A stretch of 64,000 nt of DNA, taken from contig NZ_BMLT01000003.1 in NCBI RefSeq assembly GCF_014645375.1, positions 169,983 through 233,982 of the forward strand. The letters run 5' to 3'. The notes under the pieces were generated by a model. The model was not told the origin of the DNA, ran no database searches, and worked only from the letters and a program-made list of their open reading frames with translations. Both the position numbers and the translations under genes were made by a program. This document shows positions 36,949 to 45,884 of the stretch, piece by piece; positions within the stretch are counted from its first letter, which is position 1, and the number at the start of each line of letters is the position of its first letter. Source of the DNA: Marinobacterium nitratireducens. Lineage in GTDB: Bacteria > Pseudomonadota > Gammaproteobacteria > Pseudomonadales > Balneatricaceae.

Positions 36949-37307
36949 CTATCTGGACCAGGTGGATAACAGCCATGTCACTGATTTAAGCGAACTGGCC
37001 TTGATTGGATACTGTGTAGAGTTTTTCTAAATCCGATACATGCGCCCGCGGGCTCGGCGTAAGGCATGCTTCTGGAAAATAAGGCAACTTGGATTTCATT
37101 GTCTAAAGAAGCATTCCGAGATGGACTGACGAATCAGAACTCCTCATATTTAAGTGATTTTCTTTCAGGGCATTAGGGCCTTCCGCTTTCGATGCGACTC
37201 GACGCCAGCAAAACGCGGGCGTCGAGTTAGACTTGGTTGCTTTTTAAACGATGCGTCGCCCAGCCACTCCACTGCTGGGTGGCACTGAGAGAATTCATGA
37301 AAATTCC
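36949..37307. other. AT-richer intergenic region with a perfect hairpin
   Basis: No gene is visible. ACTCGACGCC (37197-37206) and GGCGTCGAGT (37218-37227) form a perfect 10-bp stem with an 11-nt loop, 80 bp beyond the second porin's stop. No T-run follows on the minus strand; on plus, TTTTT occurs 13 bp later. The MFS promoter should lie near 36950-37050. Low GC continues from both neighbours. Confidence 0.5.
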
Positions 37308-38654
37308 TCAGAATTTTATGTCGTAATTAACGTAAATACGGTTCGCATCGTGCTGGGTGATGTTGTATCCGCTGAAGGTCCGGTTCACACCATCGGGGGT
37401 ACCCTCGGTATCGTGGGTCACGCTCAGCCAGGCCAGGCTGAGGCCGTCGAGCTCGCCACTAAAGCGATACTGCAGGACACTCTGTGCTTCGTAACGGCGA
37501 AAACCGTCAAACCCTTCTGCACCGTCGGAATACGCCAGGTGCATATCCCAACGCATACCGGGCAGACCCCAGCGCGCAAAATCAGTGCCGGCCTTGAGCT
37601 TCCACATCGCCTCATCCTCGAGCGAGAAAGCGTAGAACAGGTCTGTGCCCCGGTAAGTGGCACCGTAATCCCGGCTGAACAGCGGGCGGTTAAAGTCGGC
37701 ACCGGTGATCTTCGAGTGCAACAGACCCACGTAGTACCCGTCGCGCGAGTATGTGATACCGGCTTCCCAGTAACGCGCGTCATGGTCGTCGGTCTCAGGA
37801 AGAAAGCCGTTTATACCATCGTACTCAAACAGATCACCGTCGTCCTGTTCCCGGGCGCCCAACAGCTCGAGTTTGAGATTACCTTCAGCCACGGGCATTT
37901 TGTACTGAGCTTTGGCGACCTGTCGTTTGAGATAGTCTTCAGCGACAGCTTGCTCTGCAGCAAGATAGAGACCATTGTCAAAACTGTAATTGGCACCGTA
38001 GACCTGCACCGAGTCGATCTGCTGGCCCAGGAAGTTGGTCAGGTTACGCCCCCAGTAGTCATCATCACGCGGGCTCTGCTTATCGATTTCTGTATAGTAG
38101 AACTTCAGCGACCCTACATGAGCATCCAGGTCGTAGCCTACGGTGCCGGAGGGCAATATGCGCGACTGGGAATCCTGGAGGAGCATGCGGTGGCGCTGTT
38201 TCTGACCCAAGCTCATGTCCAGACCGATTTTTTCGTCGCCCACTTTGGCTTTAAGGAAAGCCTGGGTGGTGCCGGCCAGGCCGTCCGGATGGGTGGGGTC
38301 CGCGGGGTTGTACTTCAGGTTACTGGTGTTGCTGATGTTATCGCCGATATACAGGTCGTCGGCCATACCGAAGCTGTAATCGAAACCGATAAAATCAAAA
38401 AGATAGCCCGAGCTGTAATCAGCGCGCAGTGCATGTACCCACTCATCGCGGTCGTTGCCCGCATACCCGGCTTCCCCGGATTCTTTCCAGTAAAACTGGC
38501 TGTAGCGGAGCTTAAATTTACTGTCAGTGACCAGACTCTCAATTACGGCGCTTGCCGAATCCTGTACAACACTGCCCAATGGAGCCGCGGCCACCGTACC
38601 TGAAAAGATCAGCGGTAGTAATACAGGCAACGAGGACCATACTCGAAACTTCAT
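37308..38654 (-). CDS. OprD-family outer-membrane porin, second copy
   Basis: 448-residue porin precursor. The signal peptide (VLLPLIFSGTVAAA) precedes a barrel that parallels the first OprD protein: DRDEWVHALRADYSSGYLFDF, GYDLDAHVGSLKFYYTEIDK, a central DGDLFEYDGINGF loop and a terminal NRIYVNYDIKF. Similarity to the 15754-17067 porin spans the full length but is moderate, so this is an older duplication or separate acquisition, not a recent copy. GC is lower than in most of the window. It is flanked by the two M20/symporter modules and probably admits their N-acyl or peptide-like substrates. Confidence 0.88.
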   Translation of the reverse strand: MKFRVWSSLPVLLPLIFSGTVAAAPLGSVVQDSASAVIESLVTDSKFKLRYSQFYWKESGEAGYAGNDRDEWVHALRADYSSGYLFDFIGFDYSFGMADDLYIGDNISNTSNLKYNPADPTHPDGLAGTTQAFLKAKVGDEKIGLDMSLGQKQRHRMLLQDSQSRILPSGTVGYDLDAHVGSLKFYYTEIDKQSPRDDDYWGRNLTNFLGQQIDSVQVYGANYSFDNGLYLAAEQAVAEDYLKRQVAKAQYKMPVAEGNLKLELLGAREQDDGDLFEYDGINGFLPETDDHDARYWEAGITYSRDGYYVGLLHSKITGADFNRPLFSRDYGATYRGTDLFYAFSLEDEAMWKLKAGTDFARWGLPGMRWDMHLAYSDGAEGFDGFRRYEAQSVLQYRFSGELDGLSLAWLSVTHDTEGTPDGVNRTFSGYNITQHDANRIYVNYDIKF

Positions 38655-38976
38655 GCTTTATTAACCTTCAATCTTAGTAATTAGAATAATGAGGGGCAAT
38701 AAAAGAACAGCGATCCCGAATATAATTATTTTTAAATATTTCCAAATTTCGGAATTTAACTAACGTTCAGGCGCAGGCCAGCTCCAAACAAAAGCTCGGT
38801 ATATGTAAAAACAGGTTTCTACATTTACTACGGGGTTATTAGGCGTAACGCAGAAGACTGTTCAATACTGTCCTCTTTCCAGCTACCCGTATTTTATTTT
38901 GCTCGCAGCGGCCGCTACCCAACAGGTCTTGATTGGAATCGGCGCCCCACAGAAGGAGCGCCGAACCAGAGCTTGG
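38655..38976. other. AT-rich promoter region of the second porin gene
   Basis: No gene is visible. A markedly AT-rich stretch (38700-38765) contains TTCC...GGAA-type inverted sequence around 38747-38761 and long A/T runs upstream of the porin. Its position suits a promoter and regulator site. The remainder is the 3' side of the AbgB-like gene, with no clear terminator. Confidence 0.45.
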
Positions 38977-40410
38977 TTAGTCTTTGCCGAGGCTATCGGC
39001 AATGCAGCCGCAGGAACCGCCGCCCGCCTGCGCGTAGCGCTGACGAATGATCGGGTGGGCCTCTGCCGTGCACATGCTCTGATAGGGCTTGCCGCCGGTA
39101 CGTTCCTTGAACTCAGCAGTGGCTGCTTCCAGCAGGTCCGGGTCGGTCAGCAGGTCGAGACCGGTGGCCGCCAGTACCTGAGCCGCTTTGATTGCGGCCT
39201 TGTGGCCCAGGGTCGTCCCGTTGGAGGCGGTGGCGCCCCAGTGGTGCGGTTGCACGTGAAGCGGCCAGGACGCGACCAAAACACCCATGGTTGGAGTGAT
39301 GTAGCTGATATCGCCCACATCGGTTGAACCGCCCATGCTGGCACCACGGAAATCGGGCGCCATATCGGTAGCCATGCCGTCTTCCGGGTAGCCGGCTTCA
39401 CGCTGCAGGGTACGGGCAAAAGCCTGCTCTTCTTCGGTCCACTCCGGCACCTGGAAACTTTCGAGATGGGCATACACCCGATCAGACAGCACCTGGTTCG
39501 GCAGCACGTCGTAGCAGGCCGCCATATCGACGACTTCGACCTCGGTCTGGGTCATCAGTGCAGCCCCTTTGGCGATGTCCCGGATCCAGGCAACGTTCTT
39601 CTGCACGTCGGCGGCGTTGGGACCACGGTAGCGGAAGACAATGCTGGCCTTGTCCGGAATCACGTTGACCGCGCTACCACCATTCTCGACGTAGTAGTGC
39701 ATGCGTGCTTCCGGCACGATGTGCTCGCGCATGGTGTTGATGCCGTGAGCAAAGAGTTCGCTGGCGTGCAGCGCACTGCGCCCTTCCCAGGGGGCGGCGC
39801 CGGCGTGGGCGTTTTTGCCCTGCCACTCGAAACGCAGGTCCGCAGAAGCGACGGTGGCGATATTGAAGGTGGAGTTCATGTTCATCGGATGCCAGTGCAG
39901 ACAGGCGTCGAGATCGTCGAACACGCCGGCCTTGGCCATGTAGTTCTTGCCGGCAAGCAGCTCCTCCGCCGGGCAGCCATAGACGCGCAGGGTCCCGGTG
40001 ATGCCGGCGTTCTCCATACGGCGCTTCAGCGCTATGGCACCGCCGATGGCACCGGTACCAATCAAATTGTGGCCACAACCATGGCCGCTGGTGGTGCCGT
40101 CTTTACGCGGAGTCTGGCTCGGTACTGCCTCGTTGCCGAGGTCAGGCAGAGCATCGTATTCGGTGAGGATGCCGATCACCGGGCTGCCTGAACCAAAGGT
40201 GGCGACCCAGGAAGTATCGATTCCGGCAACGTTGCGCTCGGTGATCTCGAAGCCTTCGGATTCGATCCATTCAACCAGAGTGCGACTGCTCTTGAACTCT
40301 TCGAAGCCGACTTCGGCGTATTCCCAGACCTTATCGGCGTTACCGGTGATAGCCTCTTTCAGCTGATCGTCCAGTTCATTCCATTGCAGACCAATATTGA
40401 GAGTGTTCAT
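38977..40410 (-). CDS. M20 amidohydrolase, AbgB-like
   Basis: 477-residue cytoplasmic metallo-amidohydrolase resembling AbgB, the p-aminobenzoyl-glutamate hydrolase subunit. Metal ligands: C112-x-H114 in SGHGCGHNL and E149-E150 in GCPAEELLAG; lid region GKNAHAGAAPWEGRSALHA. AbgB normally pairs with AbgA and AbgT; here the partners are an SSS symporter and a DUF3311 protein, so the substrate need not be aminobenzoyl-glutamate. GGAG lies upstream of the ATG. The C-terminus has an odd Gly/Cys-rich tail (QAGGGSCGCIADS). It is third in a DUF3311-SSS-M20 operon facing a LysR gene. Confidence 0.88.
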   Translation of the reverse strand: MNTLNIGLQWNELDDQLKEAITGNADKVWEYAEVGFEEFKSSRTLVEWIESEGFEITERNVAGIDTSWVATFGSGSPVIGILTEYDALPDLGNEAVPSQTPRKDGTTSGHGCGHNLIGTGAIGGAIALKRRMENAGITGTLRVYGCPAEELLAGKNYMAKAGVFDDLDACLHWHPMNMNSTFNIATVASADLRFEWQGKNAHAGAAPWEGRSALHASELFAHGINTMREHIVPEARMHYYVENGGSAVNVIPDKASIVFRYRGPNAADVQKNVAWIRDIAKGAALMTQTEVEVVDMAACYDVLPNQVLSDRVYAHLESFQVPEWTEEEQAFARTLQREAGYPEDGMATDMAPDFRGASMGGSTDVGDISYITPTMGVLVASWPLHVQPHHWGATASNGTTLGHKAAIKAAQVLAATGLDLLTDPDLLEAATAEFKERTGGKPYQSMCTAEAHPIIRQRYAQAGGGSCGCIADSLGKD

Positions 40411-40506
40411 TAAAGCTCCGTTTAAATATTGTGGTTGACCCGAACCCGGCGTCTCCGCCGGATTACACGGATCTAAAATCGATGAGTCGTGGTAATACTG
40501 TACCGA

Positions 40507-41997
40507 TCAGGACTGCGCTTCTGGCACCTGGATGGGTGCGGAGGCAAATTCAGCAGTTTCCTCGGTTTCCGGCTTTTTTGATGCTGCGATCTGGAATACA
40601 GCCAGGATCACTGCGTTGGCTAACAGACCCCAGACTCCCGGATGCCAGCCGAACGGAGAGTCGATCGCAAACTGGAATACCAGGAACACGACACTACCCA
40701 CTGCTGCGCCGGCCATAGCACTAGTACGCTTGAGGCTCGGGAAGAAGAGTGCGCCCAGAGTCATCGGCACCAGCTGCGCTATCAGGCCGAAGGCGCCCAG
40801 CAGCAGCAGCACCAGAGAGGATGGGTTCAGAAGAGCGACCACATAGGCAATTACAGATATTACGACAACGCTCCAGCGAGTGACCTTCACCGCGTCCGTG
40901 TCGCTGCTGTTACGCATAATGGTGGGGCCAAACACATCACGTGTCAGTACCACACCCGCAGTATGGGCCAGGTTAGCGCCGGTCGACATCGCCGCCGCCA
41001 AGGCACCGGAGAGCATCAGGCCGATAACCCAGGGAGAGAATTCAGCAACCTCGATAACGAGCTTCAGCAGTACTGTATCAGCACGATCCAGCGGAGTGTC
41101 GGCAAAGATCAAGATTCCGGCGAAGCCAATGAACATCAGGGGTATCAGCAGAGTGGCGTACAGCGGGTAGATCGCGCTGACACGGCGCAGTGACTTGCCA
41201 CTGTCGGCGGTATAGAACTTGGTGAACATGTGAGGCCAGGTCCAACCACCGAAGCAGCTGATCAGGATGGCGGTAGTGAAGAAGCCCCAGCCCATGCCAT
41301 TGGCACCCGGCATCGTCAGGTACTCCGGCGCCTGCTGCTGAATCTGGGTAAACATTTCGCTGACACCGCCGTAGAGACGATCCGGAATGGCAACACCCAG
41401 GAACCAGGCGATGGCAATCATCATCACGCCCTGCACCAGGTTGGTCCAGCCGATACCATTCAGGCCGCTGCAGAAGACATAAATCGTGGTCACGACCAGC
41501 GCTATAAGCGCGCCAAGCCAGAACGGCACCAGGCCATCGGTGGCAGCCGAAAACAGCAGACCCGCGCCGGCAATCTGAATAGTCAGATAAGGCACCGAAG
41601 CAGCTACCCCGACTACGCCCGCGAAAATGCCCAGAGGCTTGCTGGAGTAGTGGTCAGCCAGCATGTCGCCGTGGGTCAGGTATCCCCGCTTAACTCCGAG
41701 CTCACGGACACGAGGGCCCACCATCCAAAGCATGATTGGCACCAAGGACAGGTAGGCAAGGATGTAGAACGCCGGTGCGCCGTTTTTATAGGCCCAACCG
41801 GGAGCGCCAAGGAAGGCGAAGGCAGAAAATATCTCGGCACCGAGAATAAAGAACAGGACGACAACGCCGACGTGACGTCCACCGGCCGCATAGCCTTCGA
41901 GGCTTGAACTTTCCTGTGTGCGGGCCCGCAGACCAACCCAGAGCATGATTGCCATATACACCAGGGTGATGCCGGTGATGATAACCGAATTACTCAT
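40507..41997 (-). CDS. Sodium:solute symporter (SSS family)
   Basis: 496-residue Na+-coupled importer with about 13 membrane helices. Recognisable stretches are the N-terminal VIITGITLVYMAIMLWVGLRA, a central GLNGIGWTNLVQGVMM, and the core GALAAAMSTGANLAHTAGVV typical of the family. GGAGG 8 bp upstream supports ATG 41997, which overlaps the DUF3311 gene by 8 bp. The pairing of DUF3311 and an SSS protein is a standard two-gene arrangement. The AbgB-like hydrolase follows by about 96 bp, giving uptake then cleavage. It is the intact homologue of the deleted symporter at 35002-35688. Confidence 0.92.
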   Translation of the reverse strand: MSNSVIITGITLVYMAIMLWVGLRARTQESSSLEGYAAGGRHVGVVVLFFILGAEIFSAFAFLGAPGWAYKNGAPAFYILAYLSLVPIMLWMVGPRVRELGVKRGYLTHGDMLADHYSSKPLGIFAGVVGVAASVPYLTIQIAGAGLLFSAATDGLVPFWLGALIALVVTTIYVFCSGLNGIGWTNLVQGVMMIAIAWFLGVAIPDRLYGGVSEMFTQIQQQAPEYLTMPGANGMGWGFFTTAILISCFGGWTWPHMFTKFYTADSGKSLRRVSAIYPLYATLLIPLMFIGFAGILIFADTPLDRADTVLLKLVIEVAEFSPWVIGLMLSGALAAAMSTGANLAHTAGVVLTRDVFGPTIMRNSSDTDAVKVTRWSVVVISVIAYVVALLNPSSLVLLLLGAFGLIAQLVPMTLGALFFPSLKRTSAMAGAAVGSVVFLVFQFAIDSPFGWHPGVWGLLANAVILAVFQIAASKKPETEETAEFASAPIQVPEAQS

Positions 41998-42202
41998 CGC
42001 GGTTACCTCCGTGGCGCACGTTGTAGGCGATCCAGGTACCGACGAACAGCAGACACATCCAGAGGATGTACCAAGCCATGAAGAAGGGTATGCCAAGTAC
42101 GGTGGGTTCGATACGGTTTGCGATCAGGGCGCCCGGCCAGATCATGGCCAGGGTACAGACGAGGAAATGCAAACCAACCAAAAGGTTGTAGGTCTTGCTC
42201 AT
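41990..42202 (-). CDS. DUF3311 small membrane subunit of the symporter
   Basis: 70-residue protein with two hydrophobic helices (LLVGLHFLVCTLAMIWPGAL and FFMAWYILWMCLLFVGTWIAY) and a basic tail. DUF3311 proteins sit immediately before SSS symporter genes and probably stabilise or modulate them, like the small subunit of pantothenate/actP-type systems. AGGAG lies 7 bp upstream of the ATG, and the last 8 bp overlap the symporter start. Confidence 0.9.
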   Translation of the reverse strand: MSKTYNLLVGLHFLVCTLAMIWPGALIANRIEPTVLGIPFFMAWYILWMCLLFVGTWIAYNVRHGGNRDE

Positions 42203-42529
42203 GGATCAGCTCCTAGACTCGCTTAAGATGAGGCTTTGGAACCGGCGAACAAGTCACATTGAACTCTGGCTCGCAGCGCGAACCGAAGCCTCACTGCGAC
42301 TTATTCGCAGGTTCCCGGGTTTGAGTACTGTGCAATGGCAAGAATCAAATCCCGCTGCCGAGAGCGAGTTGCTGTTGTTTTTATTGTTCCGGAACGAGCC
42401 GGTTTGTTTTATCGTCCGGCCAACTGTCGGTGAAACAGGTTGTCCGGTGGTGCCGTTTCACTATGGAGTACCCAGGCCCATCGTAAAAATATATAATTTC
42501 TATCTTCTCAATACCTTTCCGGTATACCC
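42203..42529. promoter_or_regulatory. Divergent promoter region between the DUF3311/SSS operon and the LysR gene
   Basis: 327 bp without a gene between head-to-head transcripts, the expected site of LysR binding. GTTCCGGAAC at 42386-42395 is a perfect 10-bp palindrome inside a T-rich stretch and is the most operator-like element. A T-N11-A motif could not be assigned uniquely. Confidence 0.45.
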
Positions 42530-43441
42530 ATGGATTTTCGACAACTGCAGTACTTTGTCGCCGTCGTGGAGGAAGGCTCGGTTTCCGGCGCCAGCCGGCG
42601 GGTTCATGTCGCCCAGCCGGCGCTGACCCGCCAGATCAAGCTGCTGGAGGATTCCCTCGGCACGCAGCTGTTCACCCGCCATTCCCAGGGCATGCAGCTC
42701 ACGATTACCGGACGGGCACTCTACGAGGATGCGCAGGACCTGCTGGATCAACGCCAGCAGGTGATCGCCCGGCTGGCGGCTCTGGACAACGGTCTGAGCG
42801 GCAAGCTGAGCCTCGGGATCACCGTGACTCATCTCTGGCTGCCCATGGTCGCAGAACTGCTGGGGGCCTACCGTAAACGCTATAACGGCGTTGCATTCGA
42901 GGTATTCCCGCTGCTGTCGGGTCCGCAGCTGGAGCGTTTGCAGCAGGGCAAACTCGACGCCGGCATTCTCTACCTGGACGATGAGGCACCGGCCGGGCTC
43001 TCGAGCCGCTTGCTGCACCGGGACAGCCTGATACTGGCCGTGCCGGAGTCATCACCGCTGGCCGAAGCAGCCCCCAACAGCCTCAGCGCACTGAACGACG
43101 AGGATTTCGTATGGGGCGCCCGCAGCGCCTCACCGGTCTACTACGACCGCGTTCTCTCACATCTTCATCGCCTGGGTTTCAACCCGCGGCCGGTTCAGTA
43201 CGGGGCCGACAATATCGCCATTCTCAGCATGGTCGCAGCGGGCCTCGGCATGGCAGTCGTGCCGGCCTCCGCCGGCGAAAGCACGGTCATTCCCGGCGTA
43301 CGGTACCTGCGCATGAAAGAGCTCGACGAATGCAGTATGCCACTCTGTTTCGCCTGGCGCTCCGATAACGACTCGCCGACCCTCGCCAATATGATCGCGC
43401 TGGTCGATGAGACGCTGTCTCTGGAGATGGACCGGAAGTGA
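42530..43441 (+). CDS. LysR-family transcriptional regulator
   Basis: 303-residue LTTR. The N-terminal winged HTH begins DFRQLQYFVAVVEEGSVSGA and contains AQPALTRQIKLLEDSLGTQL; the C-terminal co-inducer domain runs from about 90 (GKLSLGITVTHLWLP). It is divergent from DUF3311-SSS-AbgB and is therefore the likely regulator of that uptake/hydrolysis operon, with a cleavage product as a plausible co-inducer. The ribosome site before the ATG is weak. Confidence 0.92.
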   Translation: MDFRQLQYFVAVVEEGSVSGASRRVHVAQPALTRQIKLLEDSLGTQLFTRHSQGMQLTITGRALYEDAQDLLDQRQQVIARLAALDNGLSGKLSLGITVTHLWLPMVAELLGAYRKRYNGVAFEVFPLLSGPQLERLQQGKLDAGILYLDDEAPAGLSSRLLHRDSLILAVPESSPLAEAAPNSLSALNDEDFVWGARSASPVYYDRVLSHLHRLGFNPRPVQYGADNIAILSMVAAGLGMAVVPASAGESTVIPGVRYLRMKELDECSMPLCFAWRSDNDSPTLANMIALVDETLSLEMDRK

Positions 43442-43549
43442 AGTCGGTTTAGGAGAAAACGGATTGGAAAGGGGATCGACGGACCCGGACGGGTCCGCCG
43501 CAGTGCGACCGGGCAGCCTTTTCAACGTGGCCGGCGATGAGGTAACGGT

Positions 43550-43582
43550 GTTGGGTTTCGCACCTTCGGTGCTGTACCCAAC
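43550..43582. terminator. GTTGGGT-type inverted repeat between convergent genes
   Basis: GTTGGGT (43550-43556) and ACCCAAC (43576-43582) flank an inner GCACC/GGTGC stem with a TTC loop. It lies directly beyond the sulfatase stop and 108 bp past the LysR gene, so it may end transcription from both sides. Same family as 89-119 and 55726-55792. Confidence 0.6.
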
Positions 43583-43586
43583 CTAC

Positions 43587-45269
43587 TTAATAACCGCTGA
43601 CCTGGTCCGGCAGAATGACGTTGTTGTCGGCGGCGTACTGCTCCCAGAGGCCTTTCATTTCAGCGAGTTTTTCCGGTTCCTCGGCCGCCAGGTCGTGGCG
43701 TTCGGCCAGATCGGACTTGAGGTTGTAGAGGTTCCATTCACCCGTGCCCCAGGGCTCGGGCATATGCACCAGCTTCCAGTCGCCGGCACGGACGAAGCGC
43801 TTGCCGAACAGCTCGCCGCCAACGACGCGCTCGGGCATCTTGCCGCCCTGCGGCAGGGACGCGAAGGACAGGCCGGTCATGGGTTCGACTTCACGGTCCT
43901 TGTAGAGGGACCCCGGATGTTCGACGCCGGCCAGTTCGAGCAGCGTCGGTGTCACGTCGCGCACGGTGACCAGATCGTCGACGATCTCGCCCTTGCGCGC
44001 ATCGCCCGGCATGCGCAGCATGGCCGGAACCCGGGTGCCGCCTTCGGTCGGGAAGCCTTTGTGCAGACGAAACGCCGGCGACGACACCTGCGCCCAGTTG
44101 GGACCGTAGAAGGTGTAGGAGCCAACGCGTCCCATCTGCTCGTAGCTGAAGTCGTGGGTCTCGTCGATCACCTTGCGGATCGCCGGGAACTGGTCGCCCG
44201 GCCAGGTTTCGTCGAGATCGTGCCCTTCGGGGCCGTTGTCCGAGATAAACAGCACCACGGTGTTGTCGTAAAGGTCATTGGCCTTGAGGTAGTCGATCAG
44301 GCGCCCGGTGTGAACGTCGATCTGATCGACCATCGCCGCGTAGACTTCCATCTGCCGCTTTTCGATTTTCTGCTGCTCGGGCGTCAGCTCGCTCCAGGCC
44401 TTGCCCTTGGGCGGCCGTTCGGCCCCTTCGGCGTCGGCCGGTATCAGCCCAAGCGCCTTCTGCTGTTCGAGTCTGCGCTCGAGGATAACATCGTAGCCTT
44501 CATCGTAACGGCCCTGGTATTTTTTCAGTGCGGCATCCGGCGCCTGCAGCGGCCAGTGCGGCGCAAAATAGGCCAGGTAGCCGAAGAAGGGCTTGCCGGA
44601 GTCCTTGTCGGCCTCGATGTAGTCGATCATCTGATCGACATAGAACTGCGTCGAATACTCGAAGTTATCGGGCAGGGTGTCGAGCAGGGTCATGCCTTCG
44701 CGGTACAGCGCCTTGGCATCCGGCGTCGGCGCGTAGGCCGGCTTCATGTCGTCGAAGTGACTGCCGCTGACCAGCAGTGCAAAGGACTTGTCGAAGCCGC
44801 GGGCCGCGGGGCTGGTCTCTTCGGTCTTACCGAGGTGCCACTTGCCGCTCAGGTAGGTTTCATAGCCCGAGTCCCTGAGCAGACTGGCAATACTGACCAC
44901 GCGGTTGTTCAGGTAGCCCTCATAGCCCGGCTTGCCCTGCTGGTTCGGCGCCAGCTCCTCGGCCATGTTGCCAAGCCCGGCTTTGTGGGGATCGACACCG
45001 GTCAGCAACGCCGCCCGTGTTGGCGAGCAGGCGGGCTCGGCATGGAAGTTGGCAAAGCGCAAGCCGGCCCCGGCAAGGGCATCCAGATTCGGCGTATCGA
45101 TCTCGCCGCCAAAGCTGCCGATATCCGCATAGCCCAGGTCGTCGGCTACAACGACCAGGATGTTGGGCCGTTCGGACTGGTCGCGGGTGGCCGCAGCCTG
45201 CACGGTCTGGGCGTAGGGAACGGCCAGCGCTATGCCAAGCGCCAGCGTGGAGAGGGGTTTCAGCATCAA
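43587..45269 (-). CDS. Cys-type arylsulfatase, exported
   Basis: 560-residue sulfatase with a Sec signal (LALGIALAVPYAQTVQAAA). The sulfatase signature CSPTR at 81-85 places C81 for conversion to formylglycine; metal ligands D43-D44 are in VVADDLGYADIG, and the second signature is GYETYLSGKWHLGK. Family members hydrolyse aryl or alkyl sulfate esters in the periplasm. Activity requires a formylglycine-generating enzyme, none of which is in the window. It is isolated and convergent with the LysR gene. It is not of the alkylsulfatase metallo-beta-lactamase type. Confidence 0.93.
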   Translation of the reverse strand: MMLKPLSTLALGIALAVPYAQTVQAAATRDQSERPNILVVVADDLGYADIGSFGGEIDTPNLDALAGAGLRFANFHAEPACSPTRAALLTGVDPHKAGLGNMAEELAPNQQGKPGYEGYLNNRVVSIASLLRDSGYETYLSGKWHLGKTEETSPAARGFDKSFALLVSGSHFDDMKPAYAPTPDAKALYREGMTLLDTLPDNFEYSTQFYVDQMIDYIEADKDSGKPFFGYLAYFAPHWPLQAPDAALKKYQGRYDEGYDVILERRLEQQKALGLIPADAEGAERPPKGKAWSELTPEQQKIEKRQMEVYAAMVDQIDVHTGRLIDYLKANDLYDNTVVLFISDNGPEGHDLDETWPGDQFPAIRKVIDETHDFSYEQMGRVGSYTFYGPNWAQVSSPAFRLHKGFPTEGGTRVPAMLRMPGDARKGEIVDDLVTVRDVTPTLLELAGVEHPGSLYKDREVEPMTGLSFASLPQGGKMPERVVGGELFGKRFVRAGDWKLVHMPEPWGTGEWNLYNLKSDLAERHDLAAEEPEKLAEMKGLWEQYAADNNVILPDQVSGY

Positions 45270-45548
45270 GGTCGGATCTCCTGCTCGGCGGCTGAGGACG
45301 CCACCGTGTCTTTATTGTTATGCCGGACTGACGCCCTGTCGCAGGCGTCCACTCCGATGGAAGGACCCAGTGTAGCCACCTGACCCGGGCGGATAATGAA
45401 CGCAGGCGGAACAACTGTATTGCCACACAGGAAGCAATCGAGGTCGAGGCATATTCCGCACCTGCGTGAAGACGGGGCTACACTCAATAAGCCCGCCGGG
45501 AAAGCTGTCCGGTCGACAGGCATTTACCCCAAGCAAAAGGAGACGACA

Positions 45549-45794
45549 GTGGCTTACGAAACAATCGACGGTAGCAAATATGAAAAGGAATTGCTGGACC
45601 TGGCGCGCAAGCATACAACCGGCCAGGGCGAGGAAAAGTTATCGAAGGACGAGGTGGCGGATCTGTTCAAATCCGCCCGCGACGGGACCAGCGTGACCGA
45701 AATCGAGAAAAACACCCTCGCCTACATTCGTCAGACCTTTACCTTCACAGACGCTGCAGCACGGGATTTCGACGACGCTTTCAGCAAGCTCTGA
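45549..45794 (+). CDS. Small acidic protein of unknown function
   Basis: 81-residue soluble, charged protein, predicted all-helical (YEKELLDLARKH, LSKDEVADLFKSAR, EIEKNTLAYIRQ, AARDFDDAFSKL). The GTG start at 45549 has AGGAG 7 bp upstream; longer upstream reading has no ribosome site and unlike composition. I do not recognise the family. Segments such as LSKDEVADLFKSARDG recall an EF-hand-like or TerB-like helix pair, but the calcium-loop residues are incomplete. It stands alone between the sulfatase and PaaX genes. Confidence 0.75.
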   Translation: MAYETIDGSKYEKELLDLARKHTTGQGEEKLSKDEVADLFKSARDGTSVTEIEKNTLAYIRQTFTFTDAAARDFDDAFSKL

Positions 45795-45843
45795 GCCCGG
45801 ATCCCTACCGCAGGCGACACCCTTTACTGTCGCCTGCCCCTTT

Positions 45844-45867
45844 ACGGGTTACGGGTTACGGGTTACG
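45844..45867. repeat. ACGGGTT tandem repeat
   Basis: Three exact 7-bp units (45844-45864) plus a partial fourth, in the gap between the small-protein gene and the 3' end of paaX. Similar GTTACG-rich repeats recur at 52609-52644 and 63405-63432. Confidence 0.6.
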
Positions 45868-45884
45868 CAAGATAACGGTATAAA

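Noticed and set aside
43407..45383. 658-codon plus-strand frame opposite the sulfatase
   Set aside because: The minus frame carries the full sulfatase signature; the plus frame has no recognisable domain.
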